Source: Sistotremastrum niveocremeum HHB9708 (lineage: Eukaryota > Basidiomycota > Agaricomycetes > Sistotremastrales > Sistotremastraceae). Taken from it: a stretch of DNA of 64,000 nt. The position numbers and the translations under genes were made by a program. The stretch lies in NCBI GenBank assembly GCA_001630475.1, contig KV419402.1, positions 535,150 to 599,149 on the forward strand, read 5' to 3'. The notes under the pieces are model-generated. The model worked only from the letters and a program-made list of their open reading frames with translations, was not told where the DNA came from and made no database searches. Shown here piece after piece: positions 37,481 to 47,319 of this stretch. Position 1 is the first letter of the stretch; each line of letters begins with the position of its first letter.

Positions 37481-38015
37481 TTTCTCAAAACGCCTCCGCT
37501 TATGGGATATCGGTCACGCGAAAGGGTCATCAGAAGCACCTTCTAAACACCACGACCGATAAGACCAGCTGGTGAGTGTCGTTTCTCTTGCCTAACACAG
37601 AAATTCACTATCTGTCAGACGTATTAGTTGCTGAACCACCTCGGCCTCGATATGGAAACAGCGTCCACCTGTATTTCAAATTCATGCGCAATGCCGAAAA
37701 CCACAGCTTCCATCGGCCATCAGTAATGCATCAGTGGACGTACATGCTATAGAATTCGAGATAATATCCCTAACTTAGCATCCGGGCCGATCAGACATTC
37801 AATAGCCGTGCTTCGAGATGCTTGGTTGAACCACTCCAGAATCCCAGGCACTTCGAGCCGAGGGACTACTTAGTCGAAGCGTCGCAGCCTGGGCGCACAG
37901 ATATGAATGGCTGAACTACTTGAGTACCACTAGTAATGGGTGTATAAGTAAGGCCCCGCCATCGCCTTCAATTCTATGCGAACCCTTGCTACTTGCGCTT
38001 TAAACTTGAAGACAA

Positions 38016-39397
38016 ATGAGTCCATACTGGGCCTCTAACTCTGATTCCGACCTGCTGGAGTACTACAGGAGCCAGCGACCCGAAGTATGGCTCGATGTCA
38101 CGGCGGATATAAAATATCTGGGGCCACCCTTTCATGCTGTCAAGTCAGGAGGACAAGCAGACATCTACCTGGCCGAATGCGCTGGGAAAAAAGTAGCAGT
38201 GAAGGTCATGAGGCACGTCTCGTTGAACCTTGAAAAGAAAATGGTCCTTCTGAAGGTAAGTTCTGATTTTGACAAAGCCAGTGTTTTCGCGTTCAAGGCA
38301 ACGGAGCCCAGAAAACAAAGAAGGAACTCAAGTTATGGGCATCAGTAAATCATGCCAATATCCTACCGTTCATCGGCATATGCTTTTTCCCTCATAGTTC
38401 CTCGGATTTTACCTTCTCGTTGGTCTCACCATGGATGGCCAACGGCACGATATCGGATTATATCCGAAAGTATCCAGGAACAGAAGTAACTCCACTGGTA
38501 AGCAACAAAACTTAGGACTAAGCATGCGATATTCAAACCTACCGTTGACTACAGATGATACAAGTGGCGGAAGGACTGACATATCTACATACGAATCATA
38601 TAGTCCACGGCGATCTGAAAGGGGTACGCTCGAATCTCTCTTATTTGATGGGCAATTCTCACCTTGAAACATTACTTCAAGAGTAACATTTTTATAACAG
38701 ACGATAGAAGTCCAGTACTAGCCGATTTTGGCGTATCCAGATTGGCAGAGCTGGATTCCGTCTTCACCAACGACTCAGTAATGACAAGCACCAGTCATAA
38801 TCTTAAAGGAACAATTCGCTTCATGGCCCCCGAGCTATTTGAAAATGATGACGTCCTACACGCAAACAAAGCGACTGACGTGTGGGCCTTTGGATGCGTC
38901 CTGTTGGTGAGTCGAATGGATTCTCTTCGAAGTTAACATCTGAAACTTGATTGAAACAGGAAATCTTCTATGGAACTTTGCCATACGCTCAATGCAGGAG
39001 AGATCCTCAGGTCATGAGGAGTATTATGTTACGTATACCTCCCCACGAAGCCGACACTTTCTCTAGAGAAATGAAGCGCTACTTGATGGATAGGCACTGG
39101 GAGAGAGCCTTGAGCGCCTTAGAGTTGAAACGCGTCATCCCACAAGGAATTGACATTCCTGTATCCGTATTCTATCACGCTCCTTCGACCCTCACATCTT
39201 GGCCGAAAATATTCGAAACAAATGTTGATTTGTGGGACCTATGCTGCGATTGCTGGTCTATCGTGCCTGAATCCCGGCCTTCCGCCGCCTCCATTTTGGC
39301 CAGACTACAGTCCAAAAAATATGTCGGACTACACGCGAAATCGGGCGACTGGCTCACAAATTTTCTGCAATATTTGGAATTCTTGTGCGTTACTTAG
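38016..39397 (+). CDS. TKL-type protein kinase
   Basis: ATG at 38016. Seen, in order: a glycine-rich loop VKSGGQADIYLAECAG, the ATP-binding Lys in KKVAVKVMRH, and after introns AEGLTYLHTNHIVHGDLKG joined to SNIFITD (catalytic loop HGDLKxxN), LADFGVSRL (Mg-binding DFG), a Ser/Thr-rich activation segment (VMTSTSHNLKGTIRFMAPEL), DVWAFGCVLL joined to EIFYGTLPYAQCRRDPQVM, and the last lobe DLCCDCWSIVPESRPSAASI before the stop at 39397. All key residues are in place. An insert between PYAQ and the final lobe (KRYLMDRHWERALSALELKR) is longer than usual. About 370 aa, no signal peptide or extra domain. Kinases of this TKL type are strongly expanded in Agaricomycetes, mostly without known function. 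It lies between a GT25 fragment and the Harbinger element. Confidence 0.82.
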
Positions 39398-39574
39398 TAT
39401 CAGGCTCGATTCAAGAATAGTACTGACAGTATCCACAGCTTTACTGATTATTAATCAAAGACAGTCAGAAACACCTATGTGGACGAATAGTACTCAATCA
39501 TTCCTTGGGCGAAGAGGTCCGTGTCATCTATTGCACTTCCTTCCGCAATATGTGCAATATTTTTTCGGGTGACA

Positions 39575-39577
39575 TTA
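39575..39577. repeat. Left target-site duplication (TTA)
   Basis: TTA directly before the left terminal repeat; the same TTA follows the right terminus at 42708-42710. PIF/Harbinger elements duplicate a 3-bp TWA target. Confidence 0.85.
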
Positions 39578-39592
39578 GGGGTCGTTTGGATG
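39578..39592 (+). repeat. Left terminal inverted repeat
   Basis: GGGGTCGTTTGGATG; reverse complement of 42693-42707, 15 of 15 matches. Confidence 0.93.
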
Positions 39593-39757
39593 CGCGCGAG
39601 GATTTTTCAGATATACTATATAATGCAGATATTGTAAAACGAGATATTCAAAATACTATATTTCGTTATATTGAGTCGGGCCAACCAAACGACCATCGCA
39701 AAATACATGATTCCAACAACATTCAATACGGTTGTGACATACCCGTCACACTCTCCC

Positions 39758-41083
39758 ATGGAGGCCAACCTTGAGGCCCATGAGCTGCTACGTCGGCGAC
39801 GTGAACGTGCTCGGGCATTCGCCGTTTGGTGGCAGCAAGTCTTCGATGTTGTTGGTCAATCTCTTGCACTCTATGCTGCTGAAAATCTCAACCACCAACC
39901 CTGCCGAACATCAGCACTCACTGGACATGACTGGATGCAAGAGCTACTCGCTCCGGATGCTAACCCCACACGGTGTCGAGAAGCCCTTCGGATGGAGCCA
40001 GCAGTTTTTCAAGATCTGAGGAAGGTGTTGGTTGAGAAAGGGGGGCTGCGAGGCTCAAGACATGTCACAGTTGATGAGATGCTGGGCATGTTCTTGTACA
40101 CGGTAGGAGGTCATCGGTCTAATCGAGACTTGCAGGAGCGCTTTCAGCGCTCTGGGCATACTGTGCACAGATACTTCTACCGCGTTCTCCACAGCGTCAT
40201 CCAGATCTACCCCTACTATGTCTCCCTCCCTCCGCCAAACTGCCCGACCCCTCCTCAGATCTGTCAGAACGACCGATACGCTCGGTACTTCAGCCAGTGC
40301 ATTGGTGCCCTTGACGGTAGCCACTTTGCCGCCAACCCAGGTCCCGAAGATCAAGCTCGGTTTCGCAACCGGAAAGGGGGGATCAGCCAAAACGTCTTGG
40401 CGGTCTGTTCTTTTGATCTCACTTTCCAATACATACGCAGCGGGTGGGAAGGCAGTGCCTCGGACTCGGGAGTTCTTCAAGATGCCCTGTCTGACGATTT
40501 CACTGTGCCTAGCCCCCGATACTACCTCGCCGATGCCGGGTATGGCATCAGTCCGATCTGCTTGACCCCATATCGGGGAGTCCGATATCATCTTCGGGAA
40601 TGGCGAGAAGTGCGCAGAGATGCTCCTGGAACACGGTATGCTCACGTTCTCACATTCGGAGTATACTAATCTGTCTTTGGCAGTCCGAGAAATGCAAAAG
40701 AACTCTACAATCTGCGTCACGCATGCCTACGCAACGCGATCGAGCGTATCTTTGGCGTAGTCAAGAAACGATTCCCCTGCCTCAACCTCTCATGCAATAT
40801 GTTCCCTCTCGAAACTCAGGCTCGTCTGGTGTGTGCAATTGCATGCCTCCATAATTTTCTTCGACAACACGCACCGGATGATCTGTGGGAGGAGGACAGT
40901 GACGAGGATGAGACAGTTTATGGACGAATGGGTGATGGCGGGATGGATGGAGGTGTTCAGGCGAGCAGGTTTACTGCCGCTGCCACTAGAGCTGCTGAAC
41001 GTCGTCGGGACGAGATAGCGGAGCAAATGTGGCAAGATTGGGTGAATGAAGGACGTCATGTTGAGGCCATCGAGGCATTGTAG
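39758..41083 (+). CDS. PIF/Harbinger transposase (HARBI1-like, DDE_Tnp_4)
   Basis: Two exons joined at about 40637/40682 (GTATGC donor, TTGGCAG acceptor), about 425 aa from the Met at 39758; an in-frame Met at 39710 region is possible but lacks conserved text. Seen: HDWMQELL and RCREALRMEPAVFQDL (N-terminal region), DEMLGMFLYTVGGHRSNRDL, ERFQRSGHTVHRYFYRVL (helix-turn-helix region), the catalytic Asp residues in IGALDGSHF and YYLADAGYGI, GWEGSASDSGVL and the Glu segment RNAIERIFGVVKKRF, then LVCAIACLHNFLR near the end. These are the landmarks of the DDE_Tnp_4 family. The C-terminus is acidic then Arg/Ala-rich. All DDE residues are present, so the protein is probably active. It needs the partner Myb-like protein, encoded next door, for nuclear import and DNA binding in known Harbinger systems. 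Confidence 0.92.
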
Positions 41084-41173
41084 AGATAGATCGGCACAAC
41101 TGTATTGGTGTATGGCTTTGCTATGTAATGATATTGTGTATAGCATGTTCCGGAATGTCTACCCTACGTGCTC

Positions 41174-42427
41174 CTACTCCTCCGCTGGCTCTTCATATCC
41201 TTGCAAAGCCTCTGCAATGATCTCCTTCTGCTGCTTGACATCCGAGGTTGAGCTGAATGCCATCATCAAGACAATGTTGCCCCGGAAGACCTCAGCAACG
41301 TAGAGCTTGGTCCGGAGGGGGTACTCCAATCCACTGTCCATCAACCTTTGCAACGCCAACTGGAGCGGATCTGCCAACGCGTTCGCAACACGAACGGACC
41401 CATCACCAATTTTCTCTGCCAACCTCACTATCGCATCTGCTGCTGCTGCTCTCTGCGTTCGAATGCGCTTCCTGGGGGGCTCCGCGGCAGGAGCTGGGCT
41501 GTCTGCACCCGCCGTCGACTCTCTCTTCACACCGGATTGGGTAGAGCTGGCCTGAGTGCGTGCGGGCGTACCATTACGGGTTGGCGGAACACTAGCTGGG
41601 GCTGATTGGGTGATTTCAGAGACATCGTCGTCACCCATGAGTGATGGATCAATGCTGAAGGCGGAGGCTGCAGAGCTAGCAGACCTCGTTGGAGCAGCCT
41701 TGACCTCGTCCTCCGGTTCGTCATCCTCGCTGTCGTTTTCATCACTGATAGGTTCAAGGATCTTGGGACGCTTGGAGCCAACACTGAAAGCCGCTGCACC
41801 AGTCGGCACTTTTCCATCAGCAAGAATGAGCATGGCATCGTAGTATGGGAAGGTCTTCGTCCGCCATTCTTTGACCTTGGGATTCTGGCAACATCACTCA
41901 ATGCTCGACTGGAACTCAGCAATACGGGCACGTACTGTCTTAATCAAGCTTTCCCATGCATTGTGATCGGTGTTGGTGACAAGATGGAGCTCTGGATCCC
42001 AGCCAAATCCGCTTTTGCTGCGGAGATCTTTGACAACACCAAAGGCCGCCTTCAGCTACACGACTTCGTCAGCGGAGAAGTACATTGGAGAAGCACTCTG
42101 GCTCACCGTGTTGTATTGACTGTGGCACTGACCGTCCGTGAGTCCAAGGGCCTCAGAGCACATGGTCCATGCCAGGGCCTTGAAGCCATTGTCGGCGCGG
42201 TAACCCTTCTCCGTTGCAGCAATGAGCGTTCTTGTGAGAGTATGTCTCATCTCCTCGGTCCATTGAGCCTTCTTAGCGCCTTGTTTCAATCCCACCTCTT
42301 CTTTTGAGCCGCCGTTTTCAAGCTCTTCTCCTCCCGACTTTGCAGATTTTTCGGCTTGGTTTTTTTTCTCGCGGTCAACTTTGGTGGTGTTTTTGGGCTT
42401 GTTCTTGGCTCCGGGTGTCCGGCCCAT
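41174..42427 (-). CDS. Myb/SANT-like DNA-binding protein of the Harbinger element
   Basis: Reads from MGRTPGAKNKPKNTTKVDRE at 42427. A very basic N-terminus precedes a Myb/SANT-like segment: KKAQWTEEMRHTLTRTLIAA, NGFKALAWTMCSEAL, CHSQYNT; after an intron LKAAFGVVKDLRSKSGFGWD, TDHNAWESLIKT; after a second intron NPKVKEWRTKTFPYYDAML. This Trp-spaced pattern (W..F..W, GFGWD, AW..LI.. NP..K.WRTK.FP.YD.M) is typical of the Myb_DNA-bind_3 family that accompanies Harbinger transposases. The long last exon has a Ser/acidic linker, a basic patch (PPRKRIRTQRAA) and a helical tail ending at 41174. In known elements such a protein binds the subterminal repeats and brings the transposase to the ends. Intact. 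Confidence 0.85.
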
Positions 42428-42692
42428 GGTGATTTGTGGGGATTATGACAGCAGGATTTAGAAGTGTGAGGGTGCTGCACAAGGGTGGACGGATGAGCGT
42501 GACAATAAAACGAGTAAAAACAGGTCTGAGGTGTTTTTACTTTTTGATATATTCTGTAGGCAAGATACTGTCAAGATATCGCTGCGATATTGTGTTCAAG
42601 ATATATTTTGGCGCAACCAAACGCGACATCACCAAATATACCAAATATAACCAAAATACGATATCTCGCGATTATATACCATTTTATTGTCA

Positions 42693-42707
42693 CATCCAAA
42701 CGACCCC
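42693..42707 (-). repeat. Right terminal inverted repeat
   Basis: CATCCAAACGACCCC on the plus strand, the exact inverse of the left end; followed by the target duplication TTA (42708-42710). Confidence 0.93.
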
Positions 42708-42735
42708 TTATATATATATATATATACATATATAA
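42708..42735. repeat. TA-rich microsatellite
   Basis: A run of about 13 TA/CA units directly next to the transposon's right end; the first three bases are the target duplication. The element may have inserted at the edge of this TA tract. Confidence 0.8.
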
Positions 42736-42843
42736 ACTGCTCTCGAAAAGACACCTCCCGCGATCCCAAAAACCCGATGAAGGAACTCCGTCTTGTACCG
42801 TCTCACTTCAAGCCCAAAAAGAAGAGGAAGGATAATTGACTAC

Positions 42844-44276
42844 TCATCCGCTAATCTCATTCATGCTCGGCATCTCCAACCCGTCCTGCATGACTCTCTC
42901 AAACATAGCCACCCTTTCCATCGTACTATCACTCAAATCTTCTCTATTTCTCCACCCCACCTCTGCGACCCCAACAATGTCACTCTTCCCTTTCTTGATT
43001 TGTATCGCCACTGGCGGCGAGAAGCTGTAGCTCTTGATCTTAGATGATTGGATGAGCTGAAGTTCACGTAGCGCGTGATCGATTGGACGGGTATATGCGT
43101 AATCTGCTGAACGGAGAAAGCGATAAAGCATCCTCGCAGACCGATAGTTAACGACATATGCGTGGGTGCAAAGGGGATAGGTTGATTGGCGAAGAGAAGA
43201 AGTGCGTCTGACGAGGGTCCCTAGATGTTCTCGGGAATAACAGTGACCTATTGTCAAGATCAGCATCCCGTCAGCATGGATAGCAAAGAGCTTGCCTAAG
43301 TAGACGATATCCCAATCCCCGGGTATCCGCTGCCATGTATGTCTCAGAATTCTCTCGACGTTCCACTCGAGGTCTACGTCGTCTTCGAATATAATAGCCA
43401 CTTCATCCTCTGCCAAAATAATCAGCACAAAATGAGCGGAAAGGACATGCACTCACTTTTGCGAATGACTTCCCTCAACGCCAACATATGCGAATGGCAA
43501 CAGCTTATCATGGCCTTAGTCAGCTTGGTCTTCATGTTGATCTTGTTCTCGGCACTAGAACAAGGCATTAACTCGTCCCTCTCCACCACACTGAGCGTCG
43601 GTAGGGGGTTCATTTGCCGCCACTCCCTGGCTTCGTCGTTATCCATATCCCAATAATCTGCGCCTGATACCCCAACTTCTCCATCAGATGGATAGTGGCG
43701 ATACTCGATTGCATCCCGAGCCCATCCAAATGGAAAAGCATTCTCAATCCAATGCCCCTTTTCTTCCCTATTCTTAGGTTTATCACCTTCACGGGCCTCT
43801 CGCTCATCAATTCTACCAAACCGCTGCCATCGAACTCGCTCCATTAGGTCATTGATGATCTCCTTCCCTTTCCCCGGCCCCTCTTCTTTGAAATCCGTAG
43901 CGTTGATCCAATCGACTGGGAATTCGAGTGCCCATGAAAGCTGTTCTATGTCGTGTCGGCGATCAAGACGCCGGGGGAGGGATATGACATAGACCGAATC
44001 TGCGATGCCCAGAAGCTTCTGACTTGTTCTGTTGTCAGAGGGACGGATGGACGAAAGCCGTTGGCGATAGGCATCGTCAGCGCTGACGACATGTTGTGAG
44101 GCAGAGCCAACGAAAGGCAGGCCGATGCGGTCCGCGAGCAGGAAAGCAAGGCTAGCGTACTCTGCCGCTGGATGAACGGGGTCCTGAGGGTATCTATAAC
44201 GATATGCTGAAAATAAAAGGAGGTGCCCGATAGTTATAGTGCTGATGGCTGTCCAGCGAGAGAAAGTACACCTCAT
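42844..44276 (-). CDS. GT25-like glycosyltransferase, copy B
   Basis: Three exons from 44276. A type II membrane anchor (MRCTFSRWTAISTITIGHLL and LFSAY), then LLGIADSVYVISLPRRLDRR with HDIEQLSWALEFPVDWINAT, DFKEEGPGKGKEIINDLMER, the AFPFGWARDAIEY segment, LTKAMISCCHSHMLALREVI; exon 2 VAIIFEDDVDLEWNVERIL with GDWDIVYLG; exon 3 THAYVVNYRSARMLYRFLRS, IDHALRELQLIQSSKIKSYS, stop at 42844. Seen and known: LPRRxDRR, the HS(H)MLALREVI stretch and the acidic EDDVD motif correspond to GT25 enzymes (LPS-type and collagen galactosyltransferases), which use the acidic motif with Mn2+ to transfer a hexose. All motifs are intact here. Golgi location inferred from the anchor. This is the copy closest to the fragment at 37050-37480. 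Substrate is unknown. Confidence 0.8.
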
Positions 44277-45468
44277 TGGTTCATATGATAAAGGCGAATC
44301 CAGTTGGACTGACGGCGAGATAGAAGGGAAGAGAAGCGCTGGAAGGGATCGATGAAAGAAACGGGCGACTCGAAGAGGGTCACAAACAACGTTGCAGGAA
44401 AGCTAAGGAAAGAATGGATGCTTTCAACTGTGTTTGGCCAGAGTCCAGACACATTCCATACCTCTTCGGAGGGACATGTTGCCTGAACCAGCGTTATGTA
44501 ACAAATCGTCATCCTTGCATCTCAGTCCACATAAGAGTTGCATTCGAAGAACACCAAGCAAAGCCAACGGATGAAACAGAGCAGCTGGCGGTGGGAGACT
44601 CACGAGACGGGAGGATGCGACAACATAGAAAAGGTTGGAGTTGTCTGTCACAGTCTGTGTACCCCCAGATCCTAATCAGCGTCCTTTCCGGTTTCAGCAT
44701 GGTTATCGAGGAGTCTGACGGGATCAAAATGACCAATTCGTACCATTGAATTCAATCGACGGGACCAAACCTTGTTGGAAGTGGCAAATAGAAACTGACA
44801 CCGGTGTCGCGAAGCACGCACACGCGCTGCCCGTGGTGATAGGCAATTCGGGACGAAACCAGTGCAACGTTGTACATGTGTGTCGTCAGGCGCTGAGCTA
44901 GTTTTCTGGGCCAAGACTTTCGAGCGGCGTACCGGTTTCCTGGCGGGAGAAAGGTAACAAAAGGTTCACAGTCGATCAGACGAACTAGCTCCGAGCTTGA
45001 TCGTCAAGCGCTCGCTAAATAACCAGGGTTTCGCATTCAAATTAGACTCAGATATGAGTTACCACTCCGCACTCTGGTGAGCGTAGCCGCAGAAAGTGCC
45101 AGCAGTCTACTAGTGTATCACGGTCAGGTGTGGCATGGGGGGCGTGCATGCGCAGGGCAAGTTCCGTCCATCCCTACAAGGCACAACCTTCCAGGGGGTG
45201 CTTAAAGTTTAACCGTCTCGCCGTGAAGCTGAAAGCGACCAAACAAGTAGAAAGCAACGGGACCAACCGGAAACTTGCAACTTGATCGAGGACGGAGTTT
45301 GGAGGACTCCGAAGGAGTCCGAAGTCTACAGAGCGGCACCGGAGCGTGATGTAGACATGAGGATTACATAATATAGTCAGGCCTTCCGCTCTCGCGCTAT
45401 GCTGTCTCCCAGATCTTAGCTACCTCGGGCAGCTATTGCATTTTCAAAGATATTTTCATTTCTCATGT
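44277..45468. other. Intergenic stretch upstream of GT25 copy B
   Basis: About 1.2 kb. Short ORFs occur on both strands with no family features. It probably holds the promoter of the minus-strand gene near 44300-44500. No RNA gene or repeat recognised until 45469. Confidence 0.4.
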
Positions 45469-45510
45469 GACTGTCAACTAGACTGTCAACTAAATTCTGG
45501 AGACTGTCAA
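45469..45510 (+). repeat. Three short direct repeats GACTGTCAA
   Basis: GACTGTCAA at 45469-45477, 45481-45489 and 45502-45510; the first two share the extended context GACTGTCAACTA. They precede the hairpin-rich block and may mark its left side. Confidence 0.8.
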
Positions 45511-45593
45511 ACCTGTCATGCCGGAGACCACAGTTGCTGTGCCCGAGCGAAGTGACACGTGTCGCGACTCACGACCTCAAACAGCATTTCCTC

Positions 45594-45695
45594 GACGATA
45601 GACTTGGTGTCTATCGTCAGCCTCTGCTCATACCACTTGGTGTGGTATGGCTCTGGCCTTGCTGCTGGTTACAGTGATCACTTGGCGTGATTACT
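45594..45695. repeat. Three consecutive hairpins with a shared TTGG(T/C) loop
   Basis: Hairpin 1: stem GACGATAGAC (45594-45603), loop TTGGT, stem GTCTATCGTC, 10 perfect pairs. Hairpin 2: CATACCAC (45629-45636), TTGGT, GTGGTATG, 8 pairs. Hairpin 3: AGTGATCAC (45673-45681), TTGGC, GTGATTACT, 9 pairs with one G-T. Stems differ but each stays paired, and each loop is TTGGT or TTGGC. A perfect palindrome GACACGTGTC lies just upstream at 45554-45563. No coding frame covers this part convincingly. Confidence 0.85.
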
Positions 45696-46119
45696 CGCCA
45701 GATTCAAAAGAGAACTCGCGATAACTAGAAGACACTTGCGACGACCAGAGCTCGTAGGCGCCTAGGCTCAGAAGCGAAATATGGCCTGGTCGATGCGCCC
45801 TCTGAGGAGATTTACTGAGTTCACCAAATGTATGGTTGATTTCCCTGCTCTTGCTTGGCTATCGTCTCGACGCGTCGACGCATGTCCGACACGCGATCTC
45901 AGATCTTCTTGTCTCGTCTCTCAGATTGATCACACTTGGAAGCTATTGATGTACACGAATGCTAGGATCAATGACATGATGCTTTTCTTGATATCTGAAT
46001 CTTGATGACTGCTCTCGCGTGTGACTCAGAACCTGAACTTGGCAACCAGTATAGAGACGCGCAGTCATCTGGACAATAAGATGCGACAGATGTCTTGCAG
46101 AAAACACCTCGTGTGAGGT

Positions 46120-46700
46120 ATAGCCGGAGAAGGGTAAAACCCCGAAGGCAAGAGATGGCCGAAGATGCCTTGAAAGAGGACGCCGAAGAAGATATTTATA
46201 TCTGAAGGTGATCCAGATGTGCACGATGATCTTGACGCTTGATGTTGCCTCTAATGAGTGAGGTAGCCGAAGAAGGGATAGACCCTGAAGGCGAGAACGT
46301 CAAATCATGTCTGCAGCGAGAGAGGCTCAGACAGCCGAAGAAGGGGTTTCCCTGACGGCGTATGTTTGTTATTATTCTGAGCGAGAGCGAGAGAAGCTCG
46401 GTCAGCCGAAGAAGGGTTTTTTCCCTGAAGGCAGATATATGTGTCTGATATTGTTCTGAGCGAGAGGCTTAGAGTCAGAGAGCCGAAGAAGGGGCAGGCC
46501 CTGAAGGCAATAAACATGCACATAGTGTCTTGAACAACGAGAGAGCCGAAGGAGGGTGGTACCCTGAAGGCAGTCGTGAACTCCCCATAGACCAGATCAT
46601 CGCCGGTGAGGTAGCCGAAGGAGGGACAGTCCCTGAAGGCAAGACTGTAGATCATGCTGTTGAGCGAGAGAGAGCCGATTGAGGAACATACCCGGAAGGC
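46120..46700. repeat. Array of eight interspersed hairpin repeats (AGCCGAAGAAGGG...CCCTGAAGGC)
   Basis: Units begin near 46121, 46264, 46332, 46403, 46481, 46544, 46613 and 46673, mostly 60-78 bases apart (the first gap is longer). Each has AGCCGAAG(A/G)AGGG, 4-6 variable bases, then CCCTGAAGGC. AGGG pairs with CCCT and GCC with GGC around an internal GAAGA/GAA loop. The small apical loop varies in sequence (ATAGA, GTTT, TTTTTT, TGGTA, ACAGT) while arms are conserved. First and last units are the most decayed. Spacers share GAGCGAGAG. The minus strand has an open frame over 46305-46655 with repeated AFR..PSFGSL text, but it is most simply a by-product of the repeat. Confidence 0.85.
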
Positions 46701-46979
46701 TATCTCGAGGTGTTCTGTGCATGACTAGATCCTGAAGCCAAGATAACTTGAAGTGATATCGTCCAAGAAGTCCGGAGGGCTGCTGTCACCTACGAAATGT
46801 AAAAAGTGATGATTCGATACTTGTTTGGTGTCGAAGATTCTTCCGAGTCAAGTCGTTGCCACTCGGCTTGAGCTTTCGGAGTCGAGAAGAAGTATAGCCA
46901 GACTCAGGAAAATCACACAGAGACACTAAAGTCATGTTTCTCGAGTCGTGAGTGTACATTGACTGGAATATGCATATCT

Positions 46980-47280
46980 ATAGAGTGACGGGTCGAGCCT
47001 CGGAGGCGTGGGGGTGAGTCGTCGTGCCGTCGCCTGGCCTCCTGGGCTTTGCCCCGGGCCGTGGGGGTGAGCCGACGGGCACGCCACCCTCGCGCCGGAG
47101 GTGTTGACTTGTTGTCACCACCTCTCCTCCCATCCTTCTACGCTCTCCTGCCTGAAGCAGGCCTGATAGGCGGAGGAAGCTCTGTAGACCCTTGATAAGA
47201 TCTACGTGAGCTTCTCGGTTTGACCTAGCCCTAGTGGCCCTAGGTGTATTCTCATGAGCGTGAGATAATTAAGCTGAAAC
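46980..47280. other. GC-rich, hairpin-prone segment
   Basis: A marked GC-rich island between AT-richer parts. It contains a direct repeat of CGTGGGGGTGAG (near 47008 and 47062) and inverted segments such as GGGCTTTGCCCCGGGCC and CCTGCCTGAAGCAGGC. No coding frame was recognised. It could be the rest of the same repeat-rich element as 45469-46700, perhaps an LTR or noncoding transposon, but no matching target duplication or paired copy was found in the window. Confidence 0.4.
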
Positions 47281-47319
47281 AATACATTGCAAAACGCTCA
47301 AACACTCCTACATCAAAGT

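Larger units (their letters stand above)
39578..42707. mobile_element. Complete PIF/Harbinger DNA transposon
   Basis: A 3130-bp element with perfect 15-bp terminal inverted repeats (GGGGTCGTTTGGATG), flanked by TTA. It holds two convergent genes whose stops are 91 bases apart: a DDE_Tnp_4 transposase (39758-41083) and a Myb/SANT-like gene (41174-42427), the two-gene layout of autonomous Harbingers. Both frames splice cleanly with no stops. Subterminal regions are AT-rich with repeated GATAT motifs, and both ends carry AACCAAACG near the termini (39679 and 42615). It sits between a kinase gene and a GT25 gene and breaks neither. Intact genes, perfect TIRs and a clear target duplication suggest recent or current mobility. 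Confidence 0.93.

Noticed and set aside
45553-45564. CRISPR-like or restriction palindromes (GACACGTGTC)
   Set aside because: A single palindrome in a eukaryotic genome; spacing and variation of nearby repeats do not fit a CRISPR array.
46305-46655. Minus-strand open frame of about 116 aa with AFR..PSFGSL repeats
   Set aside because: Its repeats are exactly the DNA hairpin units; unit lengths are not multiples of three in all cases and no start context or homology supports a protein.
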